In this document: positions 14,567 through 19,703 of the stretch, piece after piece
Numbering within the stretch: position 1 is the stretch's first letter
How the letters are laid out: each line of letters starts with the position of its first letter
Assembly: GCA_016926695.1 (NCBI GenBank)
Contig: JAFGOB010000178.1
Coordinates: 1 to 19,703 of the forward strand
Direction: 5' to 3'
DNA length: 19,703 nt
Origin: Dehalococcoidales bacterium
GTDB lineage: Bacteria > Chloroflexota > Dehalococcoidia > Dehalococcoidales > UBA3254
Made by a program: the position numbers and the translations under genes
The notes under the pieces: model-generated
Seen by the model: only the letters and a program-made list of their open reading frames with translations
What the model was told of the DNA's origin: nothing
The model's database searches: none

Positions 14567-16183
14567 CTATTTTTTAAGCCATGAATTGACCGAATCCTGG
14601 TAGCCGTTGATATGGTGTCCGTCGAAGTCCAGGTCCTGGATCTTTCCGTCAGTGACATAGCGGGGGCCATCTTCCAGGTAGGCGATGCGGTAGGCGCCCT
14701 CGTAGTTCTTCCTGAGCAGGTCTTTCATCATTGTCATTCGTTTGTCATAATCGACCTCTTTGATAATGGTGTCCCAGCCATCTTTCCAGCCTTCCGGTTT
14801 TTCCGCGCTGGGATACACAAAGGTAGGATCGTTGAAGGCGGTGGCCCACTGGGTGAAAGAGGAGAAGTTGGGGAATCCACCCACGAGAATACCATCCCAG
14901 CCGTCTTTAGCGAAGGTGGAAGCGCGGGCGACGTCAGCCATGTCCAGCTTGGTGTTGACCCCGATTCCCTTGAAGTAGGTCTGGAGGGCTACGATAGTAT
15001 CCTGGAAAGCCCGGACATCGGTGGTAAGGGTGCACTCGAAACCGTTGGGATAACCGGCGTCAGCCAGCAGCGCTTTGGCCTTCTCGACGTCGTATGTTCG
15101 GGGTTCGATGTCAGGCATATACCAGGCATCCTGTCCCATAGGAGGCTGTACGGCGCACTGGTAGGCCGGGAACTGGGTCCCTTTGCCGATGCCCAGGGCC
15201 ATGGACTCCTTGTCAATGGCATATTCCAGCGCCTGGCGGACCCTGACATCTTTAAAGGGTGAGTCCGGGTTAGCGCTGTCCGGGACAAAACTGAAAACAA
15301 AACCCAGTGGAGCGATAGCTACGGGATAACCCTCAGCCTTGAGGGCGGTGTAGTCAGCCGGGGCGATATCCTCGACCATATTGACTTCACCGGCTTTCAG
15401 GGACATGATAGATACCGTGATGTCGGAGTTGTTGCGGATTTCGATGGCATCCAGGTAAGGCCTGCCCTCTATCCTGTAACCGTCCCATTTTACCATTCTG
15501 ATATACTGGTCGGTCTGCCAGCTATCAAATGTGAACGGGCCTGTTCCCACGATATGACTGACATGATCATCTGATTTTTGCAGGGCGGTAGGAGAGGCTA
15601 TCTGCCCGATACCCGTCTGGGCCAGGGTCTGGAGGAAGCGGGCATCGTATTCTTCCAGGTTGACTTCCAGGGTATAGTCGTCGACTACGTTGTAGGAAGT
15701 GACCTTTTTAAGAATGCTACTGGCGTTGCAGTTGTTTTTCAGCACCAGTTCCAGATTAAATTTGACGGCTTCTGCATTGAAGTCGGTGCCGTCCTGGAAT
15801 TTAACGCCTTTGAGCAGTTTGAAGGTGATCTTTTTACCGTCAGGAGAAGTCTCGACGGATTCAGCCAGACTGGGTTGAATTCTTTCATTGACATCGGTGG
15901 TGATTAATTGTTCCAGTACCGGCGAGACAAGTGAGGGGGTATTTGTCTGTGAGGGAATATCTGAAGGAGCACCGACATCAGGTATGCCTACCTTGCGGAC
16001 CATGATAAAAGTACCGCCGTATTTGTCGGATGAGGCTTCGGCAGAAGTAGTTTTTACGGCGGTTGATCCGGGGGTATTGGCCGCACCGGTGGATGAGGGA
16101 GTTGTGGTCTCGCTTGAGCTGCATCCAGCCATCACGAGGACACACAGGAGTGAAAATACCACAAGAACAAAATTTTTTTTCAT
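14567..16183 (-). CDS. ABC transporter substrate-binding lipoprotein, family 5 (oligopeptide/nickel type), orphan
   Basis: This 538-residue protein has a lipoprotein signal peptide with lipobox V-M-A-G-C (Cys21), then a Ser/Thr/Pro-rich linker. The mature part fits SBP_bac_5: PVLEQLITTDVNERIQPSLA, the block SPDGKKITFKLLKGVKFQDG, IVGTGPFTFDSW, and FKDVRVRQALEYAIDKESMA. This family binds peptides, nickel complexes, sugars or other compounds outside the membrane for an ABC importer. No permease or ATPase genes are adjacent, so the import partner and substrate are unknown. ATG 16183 has AGGAGGT close upstream. The gene sits between the two cupin/Fe-S modules on the opposite strand and has its own terminator at 14501-14545. 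Confidence 0.93.
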   Translation of the reverse strand: MKKNFVLVVFSLLCVLVMAGCSSSETTTPSSTGAANTPGSTAVKTTSAEASSDKYGGTFIMVRKVGIPDVGAPSDIPSQTNTPSLVSPVLEQLITTDVNERIQPSLAESVETSPDGKKITFKLLKGVKFQDGTDFNAEAVKFNLELVLKNNCNASSILKKVTSYNVVDDYTLEVNLEEYDARFLQTLAQTGIGQIASPTALQKSDDHVSHIVGTGPFTFDSWQTDQYIRMVKWDGYRIEGRPYLDAIEIRNNSDITVSIMSLKAGEVNMVEDIAPADYTALKAEGYPVAIAPLGFVFSFVPDSANPDSPFKDVRVRQALEYAIDKESMALGIGKGTQFPAYQCAVQPPMGQDAWYMPDIEPRTYDVEKAKALLADAGYPNGFECTLTTDVRAFQDTIVALQTYFKGIGVNTKLDMADVARASTFAKDGWDGILVGGFPNFSSFTQWATAFNDPTFVYPSAEKPEGWKDGWDTIIKEVDYDKRMTMMKDLLRKNYEGAYRIAYLEDGPRYVTDGKIQDLDFDGHHINGYQDSVNSWLKK

Positions 16184-16664
16184 TAGACCTCCTATATAGT
16201 TATTTTTTTGTCACCCGTTTTGATATCATTACCAGACCATGCGATGGAATATATTAAGCAATATCATTAAACGCAGTAACACCCTGTTGTATGTATCTAC
16301 GAGCGGAGCCTGTAGCGCTGTTCGGGTCGAGCCAGGATTGACCTGAATGCTGAGCTGAGGTTTTTCCAGTTACCCTCTTGTCTCCGGATCTACAAGTGCG
16401 GTTTTCCCTGCTGCTATTACATTCACCGGGTAGAAAACAGTACTAAACTGCTATTTAATTGTTATAAAATTTTTCTCAGTCTTATCGGATTTATTAGCCG
16501 CAAGTGATTAAAATATTTAGATAAATACAATAGTGCAATTAGTTTAAATCACTTTTCATAGGAATGTCAATATCGTATTTCGCACTAAAATACAACCGGC
16601 CGGAAGTTTTTTTTTACTATACGGAATATGTAAGCAAAAAAGATTCTCCGGTAGTGAAAACAGG
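16184..16664. other. Intergenic region without a recognised gene
   Basis: About 480 bases separate the ABC receptor gene from the HepT remnant. I see no convincing reading frame, RNA gene or strong promoter. The part from about 16440 to 16620 is A/T-rich and ends with CCGGCCGG followed by a T9 run (16608-16616), which lacks a proper hairpin. Confidence 0.5.
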
Positions 16665-16877
16665 CTATGGTGTGGGTGGCCGGGCTATCAGGGATAACCC
16701 ATGGTAGTCCAATCCTGTAGCCGCTTCTCCGATGATTTCAAGAAGGCGGGCAAGGGTTAAAACCAGCATTGTGTCATGGTCAAGGTCGGAACGCTCTTTC
16801 CCGATGATGAATCCCAGCGCATCATCCGCGGCCTCCAGCATATGATGCAGCCGGCTGATATCATTTATAAACGGCAT
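16665..16877 (-). pseudogene. HepT-type HEPN toxin, C-terminally truncated
   Basis: The first about 55 residues match the HepT/DUF86 HEPN family: LHHMLEAADDALGFIIGK, DLDHDTMLVLTLARLLEIIGEAA. A normal HepT is about 110 residues and carries the RNase motif R-x4-6-H (typically RNRLIH) after the EIIGEAA helix. Here the frame changes to unrelated sequence (TGLDYHGLSLIARPPTP) and stops at residue 70, and I find no R-x4-6-H continuation in another frame nearby. The catalytic and AMP-accepting residues are therefore missing. It starts at ATG 16877, overlapping the MntA gene by 13 bases as in intact pairs. It is probably inactive as a toxin. Confidence 0.75.
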
Positions 16878-17164
16878 AGCACCTCGGACTCTCGCACGAC
16901 TCTATCCCGGAAATGAAGGCTAAGGTCGTGCGGGGTACGCATGTCGACCTTTCGTTCGCCCAGTAAGGCGGATAATTCCAGTTCCATGTCAGCCAGTCCC
17001 AGGAATCCCGGCGTTTTGCCCTTTTTAAATTCAACCAGGATGTCGATATCACTATCCGGCCTGAAATCATCACGAAGAACGGATCCGAACAGGGCCAGAT
17101 TTTTGATGTGATGGCGCTTGCAGAAAGCCGGCAGTTTGGATTTGTCAATAATTAGGTTTTGCAT
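16865..17164 (-). CDS. mntA: MntA-type nucleotidyltransferase antitoxin
   Basis: This 99-residue protein is a minimal nucleotidyltransferase. The motif FGSVLRDDFRPDSDIDILVEF contains G-S and D-x-D as needed for metal and ATP binding. The C-terminal part (KVDMRTPHDLSLHFRDRVVRESEVL) is typical of MNT proteins paired with HepT. Such proteins neutralise the HEPN RNase by adding AMP units to a Tyr near its active site. The gene appears complete. ATG 17164 has AGGAA six bases upstream. Its 3' end overlaps the truncated hepT by 13 bases, so the antitoxin is intact while its toxin is broken. Confidence 0.88.
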   Translation of the reverse strand: MQNLIIDKSKLPAFCKRHHIKNLALFGSVLRDDFRPDSDIDILVEFKKGKTPGFLGLADMELELSALLGERKVDMRTPHDLSLHFRDRVVRESEVLCRL

Positions 17165-17480
17165 TATTTTCCTGTATTCCTGATCGATATGGCCTAATTT
17201 TACCTGCTGGAACCGATGGCGTCAAACACGGGATTTTCCTGTTTATTTAGGGGGACGTTTCGTCTTCATCTTCGTTCTGTCATAGCTTCCTTTTATGCAT
17301 GGCACTGACGCCGTGTTGCTGATGTCTATTGATTGAGTACGGTGAAGAGAATATAATCAGGTATACTTCACTTTTTGACATTGAGTAACGGTTTATAAAG
17401 CTTCGCCGTCTGTGACTGATGATATAAGAGTGCTCAGGTAAAAATATTTTTCGTATAGAGAAAAAAGGAGGAAGCGAAAG
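17165..17480. other. Intergenic region between mntA and the tandem cupin gene
   Basis: These 316 bases separate two divergent genes. No gene is seen. A strong promoter toward the tandem cupin gene lies at 17329-17357. A second TTGACA at 17375-17380 has no well-spaced -10 box. Confidence 0.5.
17329..17357 (+). promoter_or_regulatory. Sigma70-type promoter for the tandem cupin gene
   Basis: TTGATT (17329-17334), exactly 17 bases and TATAAT (17352-17357) form a strong promoter. Transcription would start near 17364, about 117 bases before the ATG. Confidence 0.6.
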
Positions 17481-18374
17481 ATGCCGGAGACAAAATATGG
17501 CGGGCATGTGATTCTGGAGCCTTTTCAAAAGGCAGCGGGGGACTTTACCAGCGGGTCGGTATTCACACACACCGACGAAGACAAAGCGGGAGTAGTCTTT
17601 GAATATCACTGCATCAACCAGGCCGGATGGTCGATTAAAGACAGCCGTACTCACGATACCTGGGAGCTGCTTTGTTTCGCGGGAGGGAATCCGCAGAACA
17701 TTAACGATCTGGGGGCGGAAGTCAGTGTGTGCCTGGGCGACGAAAAAGAAGAACACACCATCAACAGCGCCACTATAGTCTCCATTCCGCCCGGGTTGAA
17801 GCATTCTCCTGTTACGCTCAAGCGATACTCAAAACCCTTCGTACTGCTGAGGATATCAACCACCAGGGAATACGAAGACAAACTGAATTCCACTACCGGT
17901 AGTGCGACCGTTTTTGGTATTAAAGCCATGAAAGAGGGCTACCCTATTACACAGGGTAGTCCCATTACACAGAATGGCAAGAAATACTGGATGAACATCA
18001 TCAGAGGGCCTTTTTTCGTGGAGGCCGAGCCGGGATGGGCCGGCACTTCGATATGGGCGCATCACAACGAGTATAAAAATGGTACTACTCTGGGCTACCA
18101 CTGCATAAATTCAACCTATGAGGTGCCGTTTACCCATTGCCATGATTGCCATGAGCTGCTTTGTTTCATCGGAGGCGATCCCGAAAATCCCGCTGATTTA
18201 GGGGCGGAGGTCAGTGTCTGCCTTGGTGATGAACTCGAGGAACATGTCTTCAATACCGCCGGGATTATCTCGATGCCCCCGGGTTTGAAACACTGCCCTT
18301 TAACCGTTAGAAACGTCGCCAAACCCATCGTTTTCCTGGAGGTCTCGATGACCAGGGATTTTGCAGCCAAATAG
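17481..18374 (+). CDS. Tandem double cupin-like protein (family copies 3 and 4)
   Basis: This 297-residue protein consists of two copies of the cupin-like domain (about 1-135 and 165-297). Both contain YHCIN (42-46, 206-210), DLGAEVSVCLGDE and PPGLKH. Domain 2 has the full metal set: H219, H221, E225 and H271. In domain 1 the first His is replaced by R56 (R-T-H-D-T-W-E, with H58, E62 and H108 kept), and CP after the last His is changed to SP. Domain 1 may therefore be structural or bind a different ligand. The start MPETKYGGHV matches the copy at 12648. ATG 17481 has AAGGAGG upstream. The Fe-S gene follows after 72 bases and is likely co-transcribed. Function unknown. Confidence 0.8.
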   Translation: MPETKYGGHVILEPFQKAAGDFTSGSVFTHTDEDKAGVVFEYHCINQAGWSIKDSRTHDTWELLCFAGGNPQNINDLGAEVSVCLGDEKEEHTINSATIVSIPPGLKHSPVTLKRYSKPFVLLRISTTREYEDKLNSTTGSATVFGIKAMKEGYPITQGSPITQNGKKYWMNIIRGPFFVEAEPGWAGTSIWAHHNEYKNGTTLGYHCINSTYEVPFTHCHDCHELLCFIGGDPENPADLGAEVSVCLGDELEEHVFNTAGIISMPPGLKHCPLTVRNVAKPIVFLEVSMTRDFAAK

Positions 18375-18446
18375 CCCGTTTTTAGTATTTATGTTTCAGC
18401 GGGTATATCTTCGAACACTGCTATTATATTGCCAGGAGAGGAAAAG

Positions 18447-19547
18447 ATGGATAGCGAAAACAAAATCTATCGCGACCTGCAGGAATTTTTGAATACCTTG
18501 CCGGGAGGTTTCGCGGCGACGGAGTCCGGATCGGATATACAACTGCTAAAGTACCTTTTCACGCCGGAGGAAGCCAGGGTAGCCGTGCATCTCACCATGA
18601 AGCCGGAACCGGTAAAGCGGATTCACGAGAGTATCCGCAGAAGCGGGAATCCTGTTTCTCTTGAAGAGCTTCAGAGCATATTGGACCGGATGCTGTATAA
18701 AGGAACATTAAGGCCTTATTATAAGGGATATAATGAAACGCATTACCGGGCTCCCGACCCCACCGCGGGAGGGATGCTGAGTGTTCAACTGGACCACAAG
18801 CTCACCAGGGAGTTCTATGATCGCCTCAATGGGTATGCCGCTGAAAGTTTCGGCAAGAGGACTGCCGGTTCAAAGGTGCTCAATCCTCTGCGGACCGTTC
18901 CGGTAGAGAAAAGTATTACTCGCCCTGAAAAATTCCCCGTCAGCACATACGACAACATAAGAAAGATGGTAGAAGATGCCACGGGACCCTTTGCCGTGGC
19001 CAACTGTATTTGCCGGCAAAAGACAAAACGCTTCGGAGTGAAGTGCGCAAAGACTGAGCTTGAAGAGACATGTTTAATGATCGAGCCGGACCAGGCTAGG
19101 CGCTATGTTGATATGGGGGTCGGCCGTTATATCACCAGAGAGGAGGTCGGCGATATCCTAGATAAGGCACAGCAGGACGGGCTGGTCCTCCAGCCGGAAA
19201 ATTCACAAAAACCGGAAGCTATCTGTATTTGCTGCGGAGATTGCTGTGTTTTTCTCAAGCCGATCAAAGCACATCCCCGACCGGTGGAATTTTTCCTTAC
19301 GAATTACTATGCGGAAGTAGACCCTGAGCTCTGCAACGGCTGTGAGATATGTGTTGATAAGTGCCAGATGGATGCCAGAGCCATGGTTGACGGCATCGCC
19401 GTCGTCAATCTTGACCGGTGCATCGGCTGCGGCAATTGCGTTGCTCAGTGCACCTCAAACGCCAACAGCCTGAAGAAAAAAGAACTGGAACATGTGCCGC
19501 CGGAGGACAAAGAGGCCTATTATACCGTCTTACTTTCACACAGGTAG
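18447..19547 (+). CDS. Cys-rich 4Fe-4S protein with N-terminal winged-helix-like domain (copy 2)
   Basis: This 366-residue paralogue of the protein at 13345 keeps the same plan. The N-terminal domain contains IQLLKYLFTPEEARVAVHL. The middle has C187-x-C189, C200 and C209, then C260-x-C-C-x2-C-C267. Two C-terminal [4Fe-4S] motifs are C296/299/302/306 and C325/328/331/335. The middle Cys differ in spacing from copy 1 (CICCGDCC here against CNCCDCCC there). An in-frame TTG at 18429 would add six residues, but ATG 18447 is preceded by AGGAGAGG at 18434-18441 and is the better start. It lies 72 bases after the tandem cupin gene. A soluble Fe-S redox protein or redox-responsive regulator is the best guess. 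Confidence 0.8.
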   Translation: MDSENKIYRDLQEFLNTLPGGFAATESGSDIQLLKYLFTPEEARVAVHLTMKPEPVKRIHESIRRSGNPVSLEELQSILDRMLYKGTLRPYYKGYNETHYRAPDPTAGGMLSVQLDHKLTREFYDRLNGYAAESFGKRTAGSKVLNPLRTVPVEKSITRPEKFPVSTYDNIRKMVEDATGPFAVANCICRQKTKRFGVKCAKTELEETCLMIEPDQARRYVDMGVGRYITREEVGDILDKAQQDGLVLQPENSQKPEAICICCGDCCVFLKPIKAHPRPVEFFLTNYYAEVDPELCNGCEICVDKCQMDARAMVDGIAVVNLDRCIGCGNCVAQCTSNANSLKKKELEHVPPEDKEAYYTVLLSHR

Positions 19548-19703
19548 TGCTGAGAGAACGAATCAAAAGAAAAGAATAGCGATTACCCAGGCTGTACTGG
19601 TGGACAGGTCTTTCCGGATATTCCGGCTGCCGGAGCCGCAGCACCGGGCGGGTCTGCGTCTACTCTGTTTGACGGGAACATACATGGAACCGGTTGACGG
19701 GAA

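Noticed and set aside
14612..15262. Long plus-strand reading frame opposite the ABC receptor gene
   Set aside because: It is the complement of a clear SBP_bac_5 gene with signal peptide and Shine-Dalgarno; its own start lacks these.
16600..16620. CCGGCCGG followed by a T-run as a terminator
   Set aside because: The palindrome has no loop and cannot form a stable hairpin of normal shape.
1..19703. CRISPR array
   Set aside because: No set of regularly spaced direct repeats of suitable length was seen; the only repeats are the intergenic palindrome and the short TTCGGA tract.

Overview
The window looks like part of the chromosome of a strictly anaerobic bacterium. The signs are a class I (anaerobe-type) hybrid cluster protein, two Cys-rich ferredoxin-like proteins, a flavodoxin-like protein, and lipoprotein receptors with Ser/Thr/Ala/Pro-rich linkers. 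The gene content and the repeat style of the spacers recall Dehalococcoidia (Chloroflexota). That placement is an impression from family content, not a phylogenetic result.

Layout. Positions 1-513 (-) hold an N-terminally truncated IS1634-type transposase running off the left edge. Then come an FRG-domain gene (790-1599), a MarR regulator (1750-2235), a HAD phosphatase (2325-2981) and a convergent orphan 7TM sensor histidine kinase (3085-4881, -). Between 4882 and 6181 is a gene-poor stretch with two decayed genes: the N-terminus of a type III restriction-like protein and a nonsense-broken companion. It also holds a 20-bp perfect palindrome and TTCGGA-type repeats. A cupin-like gene (6182) and an NTF2-like gene (6622) follow as a pair, with a small membrane protein facing them (7090-7401, -). 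Next are a solitary TRAP receptor lipoprotein (7759-8871), a hairpin terminator, and a flavodoxin-family gene (9114-9770).

The centre is a nitrosative-stress locus. An HcpR-like CRP/FNR regulator (9783-10475, -) is divergent from hcp (10586-12148). A near-perfect inverted repeat, GTAAC-N4-GTTAC, lies between them. A small cupin gene (12191-12535) follows hcp.

The right third is the most distinctive part. A cupin-like gene followed by a Cys-rich Fe-S gene occurs twice: 12648-13091 with 13345-14457, and a tandem double-cupin gene 17481-18374 with 18447-19547. The cupin-like domain is the same family as the protein at 6182, so the window holds four copies of this domain in three genes. Between the two modules lie an orphan family 5 ABC substrate-binding lipoprotein (14567-16183, -) and a MntA/HepT pair whose HepT toxin has lost its catalytic C-terminus (16665-17164, -).

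How the parts may work together. Hcp, its regulator and possibly the flavodoxin form a plausible NO/hydroxylamine detoxification set. The repeated cupin + Fe-S modules look like a paralogous redox or small-molecule system of unknown function; this is inference from architecture and co-location. The broken transposase, restriction remnant and truncated toxin show that mobile and defence genes have come in and decayed here.
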